The notes beneath the pieces are model-generated. The model searched no databases, was not told the origin of the DNA, and saw nothing but the letters and a program-made list of their open reading frames with translations. Below, piece after piece: positions 51,206-61,369 of a stretch of DNA of 64,000 nt (its first letter is position 1; the number at the start of each line of letters is the position of its first letter). Source of the stretch: Cupriavidus metallidurans CH34 (GTDB lineage: Bacteria > Pseudomonadota > Gammaproteobacteria > Burkholderiales > Burkholderiaceae); the NCBI RefSeq assembly GCF_000196015.1, contig NC_007973.1, positions 2,356,001 to 2,420,000 on the forward strand. Direction: 5' to 3'. Position numbers and translations under genes: made by a program.

Positions 51206-52867
51206 CTACGCGCCCTCTGCCGCCATCTGCCGCAGGCGGAAGCGCTGCAGCTTGCCCGTCTCGGTACGCGGCAGCGCCGCCACGAACTCGATGCGACGCG
51301 GATACTTGTACGGGGCGATCTCGCGCTTGACATAGTCTTGTAGCGCCGCCCGCGTGGCGTCGGAGGGCTCCACGCCGGGACGCAGGACCACGTACGCCGT
51401 CACGACCTGGCCACGCTCCGCGTCCGGCGCGCCGACCACCCCGCATTCAGCCACCCACTCATGCCGCATCAGCGATCCCTCGACCTCGGGCCCGGCGATG
51501 TTGTACCCGGCCGAGATGATCATGTCGTCCGAGCGCGCCTGATAGAAATAGTAGCCATCGGCGTCGGCCATGAATGTGTCGCCGGGCAGATTCCACCCGT
51601 CGCGCACATATGCCTCCTGGCGCGGATCGTCCAGATAGCGGCAGCCCGTGGGCCCGCGCACCGCGAGCTTGCCTACCGTGCCCGGCGGCACCGGCTGCAT
51701 GTTCTCGTCGACGATACGGGCTTCGTACCCCGGTACCACGCGACCCACTGCGCCCGGGCGCACGTCGGCTCCAGCACTGGAAACGAAGATATGCATCATC
51801 TCCGTGCCGCCGAGGCCGTCGGTCATCTCGATGCCAGTGGCTGCCTTCCAGGCCTGCCGCGTGGCATCGGGCAGCGCCTCGCCAGCAGACACGCTCTTCT
51901 TCAGGCTCGACAAATCGAAGTTCTTTACCAGCGCCGCCATCTGCCGATAGAACGTCGGCGCGGTGAAAACGATCGTCGCGCGATGGTCCTGGATCAGCTT
52001 GAGCAGTAGTTCCGGCGTAAGCCTTTCCGACAGCGCGGTACTGGCGCCAATGCGCAGCGGGAAGCAGAGCATCCCGCCCAGCCCGAATGTGAATGCGATT
52101 GGCGGCGTGCCACAGAAGACGTCGTCCGGCGTGGGCTTGAGCACGTGGCGCGAGAACAGGTCGCACATCGCCAGCACATCGCGGTGGAAATGCATCGTGC
52201 CCTTGGGTTGCCCCGTGGTACCACTCGTGAACGCGATCAGGCAGATGTCATCAGCGGCCGTGTCGCACGCGGTGAACGTGTCGGGCTTGCCCGCCATCGC
52301 GGTTTCGAGCGCATCGGCACCCTCGCCGTGGAAGTAGCGCACGCGTTCGAGCGTCGGACAAAAGTATTCGCCGTCGGCACGCCGGTTCGCGTCCAGCTCG
52401 TCGCGCAGACGTGCATCGCAGAGTGCAGCCGTCACCTGCGCCTTGTCGATGATCTGCTTGAGCTCCTTGGCGCGCAGCAGCGGCATCGTCGGCACGGCGA
52501 TCAGTCCTGCCTTGAGCGTGGCAAGCCAGCTCGCCGCCATCATCAGGTTGTTCGGGCCGCGCAGCAGCACGCGATTGCCCGGCACCAGCCCCATGTCCTC
52601 GACCAACACATGCGCGATGCGATCCACAAGCGCCGCCAGCTCGGCATAGGTCACGGTCTCGATACGGCCCGCGCGCTCATGGCGCACCGCCACGCGGCCA
52701 CCGTTGCCGGCCGCCACGTGTCGGTCCACAAGCTCCACTGCCGCATTGAGGCGATCGGGGTAGCGCGTGTCGTCATTGAACTGGAACACCGGCCACGTCT
52801 GCGGCGGCGGCAACCTGTCCCGTGCGAAGGTATCAACATGAGCGGTGGCTGGTTGGGGGGCGGCCAT
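51206..52867 (-). CDS. aromatic-acid CoA ligase (2-aminobenzoate/benzoate type)
   Basis: This 553-residue ANL-superfamily enzyme has the AMP-binding P-loop [36 protein letters not shown], the [20 protein letters not shown] hinge region and the C-terminal catalytic lysine in [13 protein letters not shown]. It resembles benzoate- and 2-aminobenzoate-CoA ligases. With the monooxygenase/reductase gene in the same operon, 2-aminobenzoate (anthranilate) is the likeliest substrate; salicylate or another substituted benzoate is the alternative. It activates the acid with ATP and CoA as the first pathway step. Confidence 0.88.
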   Translation of the reverse strand: MAAPQPATAHVDTFARDRLPPPQTWPVFQFNDDTRYPDRLNAAVELVDRHVAAGNGGRVAVRHERAGRIETVTYAELAALVDRIAHVLVEDMGLVPGNRVLLRGPNNLMMAASWLATLKAGLIAVPTMPLLRAKELKQIIDKAQVTAALCDARLRDELDANRRADGEYFCPTLERVRYFHGEGADALETAMAGKPDTFTACDTAADDICLIAFTSGTTGQPKGTMHFHRDVLAMCDLFSRHVLKPTPDDVFCGTPPIAFTFGLGGMLCFPLRIGASTALSERLTPELLLKLIQDHRATIVFTAPTFYRQMAALVKNFDLSSLKKSVSAGEALPDATRQAWKAATGIEMTDGLGGTEMMHIFVSSAGADVRPGAVGRVVPGYEARIVDENMQPVPPGTVGKLAVRGPTGCRYLDDPRQEAYVRDGWNLPGDTFMADADGYYFYQARSDDMIISAGYNIAGPEVEGSLMRHEWVAECGVVGAPDAERGQVVTAYVVLRPGVEPSDATRAALQDYVKREIAPYKYPRRIEFVAALPRTETGKLQRFRLRQMAAEGA

Positions 52868-52888
52868 ACTTGTCTCCTGTCTCGTGTT

Positions 52889-54055
52889 CTATCGGGCTGC
52901 CAGCGTCTCGCGCGCAATGATCAGCTTCTGCACTTCAGTGGCGCCTTCGTAGATCCGCAGCGAGCGAATCTCGCGGTAGAGGCTTTCCACACGCGTGCCA
53001 ACCTTGACGCCGAGGCCGCCGAACATCTGCACGGCCCGGTCGATGACCTGCTGCGCGTTCTCGGTGGCGACCATCTTGGCCATCGCCGCCTCGCGCGTCG
53101 TGCGCTGCTGCCTCACATCGCGCAGCCAGGCGGCGCGATAAGTCAGCAGCGCGGCGGCATCAATGGCCGTAGCCATGTCACCGATCGCCGCCTGCGTGAG
53201 TTGCAGATCCGCCAGCACGCCGCCGAACATCGGGCGCGACGTGGCGCGTGCCAGCGCATCGTCCAGCGCCGCGCGACCGAAGCCAAGCGCGGCGGCGGCC
53301 ACCGAGGCCCGGAAGATGTCGAGTGTCATCATCGCCACCTTGAAGCCCTGCCCCGGCTCGCCCAGGCGGTTGCCAACGGGTACGCGGCAGTCATCGAAAC
53401 GCAGTGTTGCCAGAGGATGTGGCGCGATCACGTCGATGCGCTCTGCAATGGACAGGCCCGGAGTATTGGCATCCACCACGAACGCGGTGATGCCGCGCGC
53501 GCGGGCTGCCTCCCCAGTGCGCGCGAACACGCAATAGAAGTCGGCGATGCCGCCATTAGATATCCACGTCTTGGCGCCGTTCAGCACGTAGTGCGTGCCG
53601 TCATCGGACAGCTTCGCGCTGCATTGCATCGCCGCCACGTCAGAACCCGCCTCGGGCTCGGACAGCGCGAATGCCGCAATGGCCTCGCCATTCGCCACGC
53701 GCGGAAGATAGCGCTCGCGCACCGCGTCGCTGCCGGCCAGCGTGATCGCGCCCGAGCCAAGGCCCTGCATCGCGAAAGCAAAGTCAGCCAGACCGTCATG
53801 GCGCGCCAGTGTCTCGCGCAGCAGGCAAAGCGCGCGCGAATCGAGCGCGGGTAGCGCGCCGCCGAACGCCGCCGGCACGCAGTAGCGGAGCCATCCCGCC
53901 TGCCCAAGCTGGCGCACCAGCGTGCGGCACGCCGCGTCGGCATCGTGGTGATCGACGCCGCAAAGGTTCTCGCCGCACCAGGCATCCAGATCGCGTTCGA
54001 GCGAACGGTGCGTATCGTCGAAGAACGGTAGTTCAAGGTAGGTCTTGTCACTCAT
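52889..54055 (-). CDS. acyl-CoA dehydrogenase of the aromatic degradation operon
   Basis: This 388-residue FAD enzyme has the family motifs [40 protein letters not shown], the [20 protein letters not shown] helix, [11 protein letters not shown] and the C-terminal [20 protein letters not shown]. The catalytic base at the usual position (IYEGATE) is present. It should introduce a double bond into the alicyclic CoA intermediate left after ring reduction. It lies nine bases after the hydratase gene and 21 before the ligase. Confidence 0.9.
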   Translation of the reverse strand: MSDKTYLELPFFDDTHRSLERDLDAWCGENLCGVDHHDADAACRTLVRQLGQAGWLRYCVPAAFGGALPALDSRALCLLRETLARHDGLADFAFAMQGLGSGAITLAGSDAVRERYLPRVANGEAIAAFALSEPEAGSDVAAMQCSAKLSDDGTHYVLNGAKTWISNGGIADFYCVFARTGEAARARGITAFVVDANTPGLSIAERIDVIAPHPLATLRFDDCRVPVGNRLGEPGQGFKVAMMTLDIFRASVAAAALGFGRAALDDALARATSRPMFGGVLADLQLTQAAIGDMATAIDAAALLTYRAAWLRDVRQQRTTREAAMAKMVATENAQQVIDRAVQMFGGLGVKVGTRVESLYREIRSLRIYEGATEVQKLIIARETLAAR

Positions 54056-54064
54056 GCCAGCCCC

Positions 54065-54928
54065 TCAATCGCCTTCGAACACCGGCTTCTGCTTCGCGAC
54101 GAACGCGTCATAGGCTCGCCGGAAGTCGCGAGTCTGCATGCAGATGGCCTGTGCCTCCGCTTCGGCCTCGATCGCTTCGTCGAGCCCCATATTCCACTCC
54201 TGATGGAGCAGCTTCTTGGTAACGCCATGCGCGAAAGTCGGACCCGCGGCGATCTGCGTGGCCAGCGACTGCGCCTCGGCCAGCAGCGTTTCGGAAGCGT
54301 GCAGCGCGTTGAAGAAGCCCCATTGCAGCCCTTCCTCGGCGCTCATCGAGCGGCCGGTGTAAAGCAGCTCGCTCGCTCTCCCCTGCCCAATCACGCGGGG
54401 CAGCAGCGAACATGCGCCCATATCGGCGCCGGCCAGACCAACGCGCACGAACAGGAAAGCGGTCTTCGCCAGCGCGGTACCCAGACGCATATCGGAGGCC
54501 AGCGCGATCATCGCGCCGGCGCCGGCGCAGATGCCGTCGATCGCGCTGATGATCGGCTGCGGGCAGGCGCGCATGGCCTTGATCAAGTCGCCGGTCATGC
54601 GCGTGAAGTCGAGCAGCTCCGGCATGGTCATGCGCGTCAGCGGGCCAATGATCTCGTGTACATCGCCGCCAGAGCAGAAATTCCCGCCCGCGCCGGTCAC
54701 CACCACGGTCTTGATGTCGGTGGCGTAGCACAGACTACGGAACAGATCACGCAGCTCGGCGTAGGAATCGAACGTCAGCGGATTCTTGCGCTCCGGCCGG
54801 TTCAGCGTGATCGTGGCGACCTTGCCGTCCGCCGAGACGGACCACAGGAAATGCTTCGGTTGATAGTCCGCAAAGGCGCGCTTGTGGTGGCGCATGTCCA
54901 GTGCAATATCGCTCATGTGTTGTCTCAC
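54065..54928 (-). CDS. enoyl-CoA hydratase/isomerase family protein
   Basis: This 287-residue crotonase-fold protein has an oxyanion-hole region [19 protein letters not shown], the core IIAIDG-like [20 protein letters not shown] and [20 protein letters not shown]. An N-terminal extension of about 25 residues precedes the domain. It belongs to the seven-gene operon and should hydrate or open the cyclic CoA intermediate. Its exact reaction (hydratase or hydrolytic ring opening) cannot be told from sequence. Confidence 0.88.
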   Translation of the reverse strand: MRQHMSDIALDMRHHKRAFADYQPKHFLWSVSADGKVATITLNRPERKNPLTFDSYAELRDLFRSLCYATDIKTVVVTGAGGNFCSGGDVHEIIGPLTRMTMPELLDFTRMTGDLIKAMRACPQPIISAIDGICAGAGAMIALASDMRLGTALAKTAFLFVRVGLAGADMGACSLLPRVIGQGRASELLYTGRSMSAEEGLQWGFFNALHASETLLAEAQSLATQIAAGPTFAHGVTKKLLHQEWNMGLDEAIEAEAEAQAICMQTRDFRRAYDAFVAKQKPVFEGD

Positions 54929-54946
54929 TCCACTCTGTTTGATCGT

Positions 54947-55741
54947 TCAGCCCGCCATCACCTCGCCGCCGGCCACCGGCACGGCTTGCCCCGTGATCGC
55001 GGACGCCGAGGGCTGGCACAGCCAGGCCACCGCATCAGCCACTTCATCGGGCCGTACCAGACGCCGCTGCGGGTTACGCGCGGCCAGTTCCGCGCGCGCC
55101 TGTTCTTCCGAGCGCCCCGTCTTGCCGACGATATTGGCCACCGCGTCGCGCACGATGTCGGTTTCGGTATAGCCCGGGCACACCGCGTTGACCGTCACGC
55201 CCTTGGTCGCCAGTTCCAGCGCCAGCGAGCGGGTCAGGCCGATCACGCCGTGCTTCGCCGCGCAATAGGCGCTGACGTAGCCGTACCCGATCAGGCCGGC
55301 CGTGCTGGCGACATTCACGATGCGCCCCCAGCCCGCCTCGAGCATCGCCGGCAGCGCCGCCTGCGTGCAGATAAAGGTGCCGGTCAGGTTGACCTCGAGC
55401 ATCCGCTGCCAGAGCGCGAGATCGGTCTTGCCGAACGGCGCGCTGTACGCCTGACCGGCGTTGTTGACCAGCAGCGTGATCGGCCCGCGTGCTTCAGTGG
55501 CACCAGCGAAGGCTCCACTCACCCAATCGGCATCCGTGATGTCCGCGCTGACCGCGCCCAGCGCCGCGCCTTCGATCACACACGATTGCAGCGCATGAAC
55601 GGTCGCATCAAGCGCTGCCTGCTCGCGACCCAGCAGCGTGACGCTGGCGCCATCGGCCAGCAGCCGGCGCGCGATGGCGGCACCGATGCCACGCCCGCCG
55701 CCGGTCACCAGGGCGTGACGCCCTTGCAATGCATTGCCCAT
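54947..55741 (-). CDS. SDR-family NAD(P)-dependent dehydrogenase
   Basis: This is 264 residues from ATG 55741, with GGAAAA eight bases upstream; an ATG at 55747 overlaps the preceding stop (ATGA). The Rossmann motif is [16 protein letters not shown], followed by NNAG and the catalytic S-Y-K set ([20 protein letters not shown], then K in AAKHGVIGL). It resembles 3-hydroxyacyl-CoA dehydrogenases and should oxidise a hydroxy-CoA intermediate. It follows the monooxygenase/reductase gene by two bases. Confidence 0.88.
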   Translation of the reverse strand: MGNALQGRHALVTGGGRGIGAAIARRLLADGASVTLLGREQAALDATVHALQSCVIEGAALGAVSADITDADWVSGAFAGATEARGPITLLVNNAGQAYSAPFGKTDLALWQRMLEVNLTGTFICTQAALPAMLEAGWGRIVNVASTAGLIGYGYVSAYCAAKHGVIGLTRSLALELATKGVTVNAVCPGYTETDIVRDAVANIVGKTGRSEEQARAELAARNPQRRLVRPDEVADAVAWLCQPSASAITGQAVPVAGGEVMAG

Positions 55742-55743
55742 GG

Positions 55744-58119
55744 TCATTTTCCCGGCTGCTGCGCGTACGATGCGGCGCGGGCAAGGTTGGTTTCCAGTTG
55801 CCGTTTGCCAGACACGTACTGCTTCGGCCACGTGACATCGCGATAGCCCAGCCTGGCCGCCTCGTGCAGCGTCCACGCCGGATCGGCCAGATGAGGACGC
55901 GCAATCGCGCAAAGATCGGCCCGGCCAGCCGCGACGATGCTGTCGACATGATCGGCCTCGAAGATCGCGCCCACGGCGATGGTCGGGATGCCCGCCTCAT
56001 TGCGGATGCGGTCGGCAAACGGTGTCTGGTACATCCGGCCGTAGACCGGCGTCTGATCCGGGCTGACCTGGCCTGATGAACAGTCAATCATGTCCGCGCC
56101 GGCCGCCTTGAAGGCGCGTGCGATCTCGACCGCATCATCGGCCGTGATACCGCCCTCGACCCAATCGTGCGCCGAGATCCGCACCGACATAGGCTTGTCC
56201 TGCGGCCACACGGCCCGCACGGCTGCAAACACTTCCAGCGGATAGCGCAGACGGTTGGCGAGCAAGCCGCCGTACGCGTCGGTACGCGTGTTGGTCAACG
56301 GCGAGATGAAACTCGAAAGCAGATAGCCGTGGGCGCAGTGCAGCTCAAGCCAGTCGAAGCCGGCTTCCGCCGCGCGCCTCGCGTTGGCCACGAAGTCGTC
56401 ACGCACCCGATCCATGTCTTCCCGCGTCATTTCGCGTGGCACCTGCGACACATCGGGCATGTACGGCAACGCCGACGCGGAGATCAACGGCCAGTTTCCG
56501 TCCGCCAGCGGGTAGTCCATCTTCTCCCAGCCAAGCTGGGTTGAGCCCTTGCGCCCGGCATGGCCAAGCTGCATGGCGATCTTCGTATCGCCGTTGGCGT
56601 GCACGAAGTCGACGATGCGCTTCCACGCATCGCGCTGCGCGTCGTTCCACAAACCCGGGCAACCCGGCGTGATGCGCGCGTCTGGCGACACACAGGTCAT
56701 CTCGGCCACAACCATGCCGGCGCCACCGAGGGCACGGGAACCGAGATGCACCAAGTGGAAGTCGCCCGGCACGCCATCGACCGACGAGTACATCGCCATC
56801 GGGCTCACCACCACGCGGTTCTTCAGGGTGACGCCGCGCACCGTGAATGGCGTGAACATCGGCGGCAAGGCAGCATCGCCCGCAGCCGCGCGCAGCTTCA
56901 GCGTCTCTTGTGGCACGCCGGCCTGCGCGGCCAGCCATTGCTCGAAGTTGTCGACGTATTGCGCATCGCGCACGCGCAGATTCTCGTGCGAGATCCGCTG
57001 CGAGCGCGTCAGCAACGAATAAGCGAACTGCTCGGGCGCCATGCCAGCATAGCGCTCGACGTTCTCGAACCATTCGGTCGAATTGCGCGCCGCGTTCTGG
57101 ATCTTGAGCACTTCCACGCTGCGCGTGGCCTCGTAGCGGGCCAGCGCTTCCGGCAGGCCGTCGACACCGGCGGCGCGATGCTCGCCGATCGCCTCCGCCA
57201 GATCTATCGCATCTTCCAGCGCCAGCTTGGTCCCCGATCCGATCGAGAAGTGCGCGGTATGCGCCGCGTCCCCCATCAACACCACCGGCACGCGGCGGCC
57301 ATCGTCCAGGGTGTTCCAGTGCACCCAGTGATGGCAGATCACCCGCGGGAAGCGAATCCAGATCGCCGAGCCACGCAGATGCGCGGCGTTGCTGATGAGC
57401 TTGTTGCCGTCAAGGTACTTGGCGAACAGCTTCTCGCAGTAGGCCACGCCCTCCTCCTGGCTCATCTGTTCAATGCCGGCGGCCTTCCAGACCGGCTCAG
57501 GCGCCTCAACGATGAACGTCGACGTGTTGTCGTCGAAGCGATAGGCGTGCGCCTGGAACCAGCCATGCTCGGTCTTCTCGAATGCGAACGTGAAAGCGTC
57601 GAACAGCTTGTGCGTGCCGAGCCAGACAAAGCGGCACTGGCGCGTGTCGATATCTGGTTGGAAGCTCTCGGCATAGCGTGTGCGGATGCGGCTGTTAAGG
57701 CCGTCCGAAGCAATCACGAGATCCGCGTTGTACTGCCGCGCCAGCGCCTGGTCGTCGCTGACATCGGTCTCGAACACCAGCTTCACGCCGAGCGCCTCAC
57801 AGCGTGCCTGCAGGATGTTGAGCAGGCGCTTGCGGCCGATGCCGATGAATCCGTGCCCACCGGATCGGATGGTGCGCCCACCGATGTGAATGTCGATGTC
57901 GTCCCAGTGATTGAATGCCGCGTTGATCTCGGCCGCGCTGACCGGATCGGCCTGTTTCAGGTTCTCGAGCGTCGCATCGGAGAACACCACCCCCCAGCCG
58001 AAGGTGTCGTATGGCCGGTTGCGTTCGACCACGATCACCTCGTGGGACGGATTCTGCAGCTTCATCAGCAAGCCGAAGTACAAGCCCGCCGGGCCGCCAC
58101 CAATACATAGCACGCGCAT
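55744..58119 (-). CDS. two-domain 2-aminobenzoyl-CoA monooxygenase/reductase (salicylyl-CoA 5-hydroxylase type)
   Basis: This 791-residue fusion starts at ATG 58119 ([20 protein letters not shown]). Residues 1-about 390 are a class-A flavin monooxygenase: GxGxxG dinucleotide site, [14 protein letters not shown], and [20 protein letters not shown]. Residues about 410-790 are an old-yellow-enzyme reductase: [52 protein letters not shown] and [11 protein letters not shown]. This arrangement is that of 2-aminobenzoyl-CoA monooxygenase/reductase, which hydroxylates and then reduces the ring in one protein. It heads the operon, and a palindromic operator candidate lies 48 bases upstream. Confidence 0.92.
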   Translation of the reverse strand: MRVLCIGGGPAGLYFGLLMKLQNPSHEVIVVERNRPYDTFGWGVVFSDATLENLKQADPVSAAEINAAFNHWDDIDIHIGGRTIRSGGHGFIGIGRKRLLNILQARCEALGVKLVFETDVSDDQALARQYNADLVIASDGLNSRIRTRYAESFQPDIDTRQCRFVWLGTHKLFDAFTFAFEKTEHGWFQAHAYRFDDNTSTFIVEAPEPVWKAAGIEQMSQEEGVAYCEKLFAKYLDGNKLISNAAHLRGSAIWIRFPRVICHHWVHWNTLDDGRRVPVVLMGDAAHTAHFSIGSGTKLALEDAIDLAEAIGEHRAAGVDGLPEALARYEATRSVEVLKIQNAARNSTEWFENVERYAGMAPEQFAYSLLTRSQRISHENLRVRDAQYVDNFEQWLAAQAGVPQETLKLRAAAGDAALPPMFTPFTVRGVTLKNRVVVSPMAMYSSVDGVPGDFHLVHLGSRALGGAGMVVAEMTCVSPDARITPGCPGLWNDAQRDAWKRIVDFVHANGDTKIAMQLGHAGRKGSTQLGWEKMDYPLADGNWPLISASALPYMPDVSQVPREMTREDMDRVRDDFVANARRAAEAGFDWLELHCAHGYLLSSFISPLTNTRTDAYGGLLANRLRYPLEVFAAVRAVWPQDKPMSVRISAHDWVEGGITADDAVEIARAFKAAGADMIDCSSGQVSPDQTPVYGRMYQTPFADRIRNEAGIPTIAVGAIFEADHVDSIVAAGRADLCAIARPHLADPAWTLHEAARLGYRDVTWPKQYVSGKRQLETNLARAASYAQQPGK

Positions 58120-58167
58120 CTGATCGCCTCCTGCAAGCCGTCAGTCGACGGCTCTACATCAGGGTTA

Positions 58168-58189
58168 AATATTTTATGCTTAAAATATT
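58168..58189. promoter_or_regulatory. palindromic operator candidate of the aminobenzoyl-CoA operon
   Basis: AATATTTTA-TGCT-TAAAATATT is a perfect inverted repeat with 9-bp arms. It is very AT-rich in GC-rich surroundings and lies between prpE and the first gene of the operon. The form suits a MarR- or TetR-type repressor released by an aromatic acyl-CoA. No regulator gene is adjacent. Confidence 0.65.
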
Positions 58190-58224
58190 AGGCGGCATGC
58201 CGAGATCTGGCAAGGGGTTTTTCA

Positions 58225-58249
58225 GGGAGCCCGCAAGTGCCGGGCTCCC
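58225..58249 (-). terminator. hairpin after prpE
   Basis: GGGAGCCCG and CGGGCTCCC form a 9-bp GC-rich stem with a 7-base loop, 19 bases after the prpE stop. No T-run follows on the minus strand, so termination efficiency is uncertain. Confidence 0.55.
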
Positions 58250-58267
58250 TGCCCTTCTATGCCTGCG

Positions 58268-60157
58268 TCAGGCCAGCGACTCCTTCACCTGCTCCAGCGC
58301 CGTCGGGTCCTCGATCGTGGTCAGGTCACCCGGATCACGGCCTTCCGCCACCGCCTGAATGGCGCGGCGCAGCAATTTGCCCGAGCGTGTCTTGGGCAGC
58401 GCATTGACGAAGAACACGCGCGCCGGCCGCGCCACCGCGCCGAGCTGCTGCTCCACCGTCTTCATCAACTCCCCCTCGAATGCCATACGGTCCGCTTCAG
58501 TTGCCGTGCGCCCGGCGTCACGCGCAATGCAGAAGCCCATGGCGACCTGGCCCTTCAGCGCATCCTGCACGCCGACCACGGCCACCTCGGCCACGCCCGG
58601 GTGCGACGACAGGCTTTCCTCGATCTCTCGGGTGCCCAGTCGGTGGCCTGCCACGTTGATCACATCGTCGGTGCGGCCGAGGATGAAGACGTAGCCATCC
58701 TCGTCGCGGATACCCCAGTCGAATGTGGAATAGCACTGACGATTCGGCACCGCCGACCAGTACGTGCGAATGAAGCGGTCGTCGTCGCCCCAGACCGTCG
58801 ACATGCAGCCCGGTGGCAGCGGATAGTCGATCGCCACCACGCCCTTGGTGTTTGGCGGACACTCCTCGCCGGTGACCTCATCGACGATGCGCAGGTCGTA
58901 ACCGTAGGCCGGCACCCCGGGAGATCCCAGTTTGGGTGGCAGCGCTTCCACGCCGCGCTGGATAGCGATAATCGGCCAGCCCGATTCGGTCTGCCAGTAG
59001 TTGTCGACCACGGGCTTGCCGATGCCGCCCTGAATCCAGCGCGCGGTAGGTTCGTCCAGTGGCTCGCCCGCCAGGAACAACAGCCGCAGGCTGGACAGGT
59101 CGTGACGCTTGAGCAGCGCCGGGTCCTGCTTCTTGAGTACACGGATCGCCGTAGGCGCGCTGAACATGATGTTGACGCCGTACTGCTCGACGATCTTCCA
59201 CAGGATCGCGCCATCAGGACGAATCGGCGTGCCCTCGTACATGACCGTGGTCATGCCGGCCAGCAGCGGCCCGTAGACGATGTAGCTATGGCCCACCACC
59301 CATCCGATATCGGACGCGGTGAACATCGTGTCGCCCGGCTTGCCACAGAAGATGTTCTCCATCGACGTGGCCAGTGCCACCGCGTAGCCACCGGTGTCTC
59401 GCTGCACGCCCTTTGGCTTGCCCGTGGTGCCCGACGTGTAGAGCACGTAGGATGGCTCGCTCGATTCCATCCAGACGCATGGCACCGCTTGTCCGGCCAC
59501 CTTGTCGCGCCAGGCCGCGTAGTCCTGGTCGCGGCCGCTGACCAGCGGCATCTCTGCCAGCTTGCGGTCCACCAGCAGCACCTTTTCGGGATGATGGCCA
59601 GCCAGCCGGATCGCCTCATCAAGCAGCGGCTTGTACGGCACCACCTTGCCCGCGCGCGAACCGGCATCGGCGCTCACGATCACTCGTGGCTTGGCGTCGT
59701 CGATACGGGCCGCCAGGCTGACCGAGGCAAACCCACCGAACACCACCGAATGCACGGCGCCGATGCGCGTGCAGGCCAGCATCGCGAACATCGCCTCCGG
59801 AATCATCGGCATGTAGATCAGCACCCGGTCGCCGCGCTGCACGCCCAGCCCCTGCAGCGTCGCCGCCATGCGCGTGACTTCGTCATGCAACTCGCGGTAA
59901 GTGTAGGTGCGTTCGGTATCGGTCTCGGTCGAGACATAGACCAGCGCCCGCTGGTCGGCACGCGCGGACAAGTGCCGGTCGATGGCGTTATGGCAGATGT
60001 TGGTGCGCCCGCCGACGAACCAGCGGGCGAAAGGTGGGCGACTGTCGTCGAGCACGCGTTCGAAGGGGGTCTCCCAATCGATACGTGCGGCTTGTTCGGC
60101 CCAGAATCCTGCCGGGTCGGAAAGGGAGCGCGCGTGCAGTGCGCGGCTTGCCGTCAT
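58268..60157 (-). CDS. prpE: propionate-CoA ligase PrpE
   Basis: This 629-residue acyl-CoA synthetase starts at ATG 60157 after a GGAGGAG site. It has the short PrpE-type N-terminus (FWAEQAARIDWETPFERVLD), the P-loop YTSGTTGKPKGVQRDTGGYA, the WWVTD-equivalent DIGWVVGHSYIVYGPLLAGM, FILGRTDDVINVAGHRLGTR and the C-terminal catalytic lysine in LPKTRSGKLLRRAI. The RIDW start and the VQRDTGG context separate PrpE from acetyl-CoA synthetase. It lies upstream of the aminobenzoyl-CoA operon on the same strand. Confidence 0.93.
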   Translation of the reverse strand: MTASRALHARSLSDPAGFWAEQAARIDWETPFERVLDDSRPPFARWFVGGRTNICHNAIDRHLSARADQRALVYVSTETDTERTYTYRELHDEVTRMAATLQGLGVQRGDRVLIYMPMIPEAMFAMLACTRIGAVHSVVFGGFASVSLAARIDDAKPRVIVSADAGSRAGKVVPYKPLLDEAIRLAGHHPEKVLLVDRKLAEMPLVSGRDQDYAAWRDKVAGQAVPCVWMESSEPSYVLYTSGTTGKPKGVQRDTGGYAVALATSMENIFCGKPGDTMFTASDIGWVVGHSYIVYGPLLAGMTTVMYEGTPIRPDGAILWKIVEQYGVNIMFSAPTAIRVLKKQDPALLKRHDLSSLRLLFLAGEPLDEPTARWIQGGIGKPVVDNYWQTESGWPIIAIQRGVEALPPKLGSPGVPAYGYDLRIVDEVTGEECPPNTKGVVAIDYPLPPGCMSTVWGDDDRFIRTYWSAVPNRQCYSTFDWGIRDEDGYVFILGRTDDVINVAGHRLGTREIEESLSSHPGVAEVAVVGVQDALKGQVAMGFCIARDAGRTATEADRMAFEGELMKTVEQQLGAVARPARVFFVNALPKTRSGKLLRRAIQAVAEGRDPGDLTTIEDPTALEQVKESLA

Positions 60158-60239
60158 GGTATGTCTCCTCCGCTATATGGATGATCAATGCGGTGTTGGT
60201 GGCTGGGACAGTTCGACAGGCGGAAACCTGCCGACTGCC

Positions 60240-61199
60240 CTACTGGTTGCACGACGCGGGGTTCGTTTCCACTTGCGTTCGGATGCCGGCCATCTTTTCT
60301 GGAGAATCTACCATGACAGCATCCAGCCCCAAACGCTTTGCCTCGCAATAGTCAGCCTGATCATTCACGCCGAATGCCACGAGGTTGGCCGAGACTTTCG
60401 ACCGGTAGCAATGGACAGAGGCTTTGGTCCAGAGCACCGCCTGGACCGGCGAATGCCCCTCTCCGAGCGTGAAGGTCTCAACCACGTCCACGTTGCGTCG
60501 CATCTCGAATCCCGCCCACACACCTGAAACGGACGGCGCATCGCAGCGCTGGCCAAGCGTTGCGGATACCAGTCGACGCCGGGTCACATCACGCGCCTCG
60601 GCCAGCCGCGCGCGTGGCCAGGCTGCGAACGTATTCTGGTAATCGGCCTCGGTCGAGTAGATCAGCACGCGGCTCCAGGCGCTTTCGGCATCCAGCACGG
60701 CAGCCACCGCGGCCGTCTGTGCCGACGCGGGCATCGACTTCATGTCGAGGATGATCGGCACGTTGGCCGGGATGGCACGCAATGCCTGCTGCAGCGTGGG
60801 AATGCCGACCGGACTGTCGCGATAGGGGTAGCGCTTCACGCCATCCGATCCCATTTCGGCGAAGGACCATCCGGCATTGAGCGTCGCCAGCGTGGCGGCG
60901 CTGAAATCGGCCACCTTGCCCGATCCATTGGTCAGCGAGGACAGGTCGCTAGGACGGTACAGCACCGGCACGCCATCGAGGCTCGTTTGCACCGACAGCC
61001 AGATCATGTCGGCACGTTGGCGCAATGCCGACTCGATCGCCACAAGCGTGTTTTCCGGGCGATCCGCCGTGCCACCGCGATGCGCCACGAGCTTGGGCAG
61101 AGGGTAATCGGGTTCGTCATCGTCCTGCGCGCGCTCGCATGACGCGCCAAGGCACGCCAAGAGAATCGGCAGGCAACAGACGGTTTTGGGGAAGGACAT
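60240..61199 (-). CDS. GDPD-fold lipoprotein lacking key catalytic residues
   Basis: This is 319 residues from ATG 61199. A lipoprotein-type signal (PILLACLGASC) suggests membrane anchoring. The fold is that of glycerophosphodiester phosphodiesterase, with LVAHRGGTADRPENT intact. The next conserved block reads ADMIWLSVQTSLDGVPVLYR, where active enzymes have E-x-D before the TxDG and H-D after it. Here these are W, S, R and P, so the metal-binding acids and the second catalytic histidine are missing. It may be a binding protein or have a changed activity. It stands alone between prpE and mltD on the minus strand. Confidence 0.8.
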   Translation of the reverse strand: MSFPKTVCCLPILLACLGASCERAQDDDEPDYPLPKLVAHRGGTADRPENTLVAIESALRQRADMIWLSVQTSLDGVPVLYRPSDLSSLTNGSGKVADFSAATLATLNAGWSFAEMGSDGVKRYPYRDSPVGIPTLQQALRAIPANVPIILDMKSMPASAQTAAVAAVLDAESAWSRVLIYSTEADYQNTFAAWPRARLAEARDVTRRRLVSATLGQRCDAPSVSGVWAGFEMRRNVDVVETFTLGEGHSPVQAVLWTKASVHCYRSKVSANLVAFGVNDQADYCEAKRLGLDAVMVDSPEKMAGIRTQVETNPASCNQ

Positions 61200-61369
61200 C
61201 GGGCAGTTCCAGTGGTGGATCAGACTGCCCTTTTGCCACCCTTCGCCGACTACGTTCTTGATGCCCATCAATTTGCATGACGGAGGCACGGCGCGTCCCC
61301 GGCCCAGCGTCTAGCGTGGAACCGGGTTGCCAGAATTTCGCGGCGTCAGGAGGTGGCCGCGCGCAGATG

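Noticed and set aside
52145..53854. Long frame antisense to the CoA ligase and acyl-CoA dehydrogenase
   Set aside because: The genes on the other strand carry complete family motifs; this frame has none.
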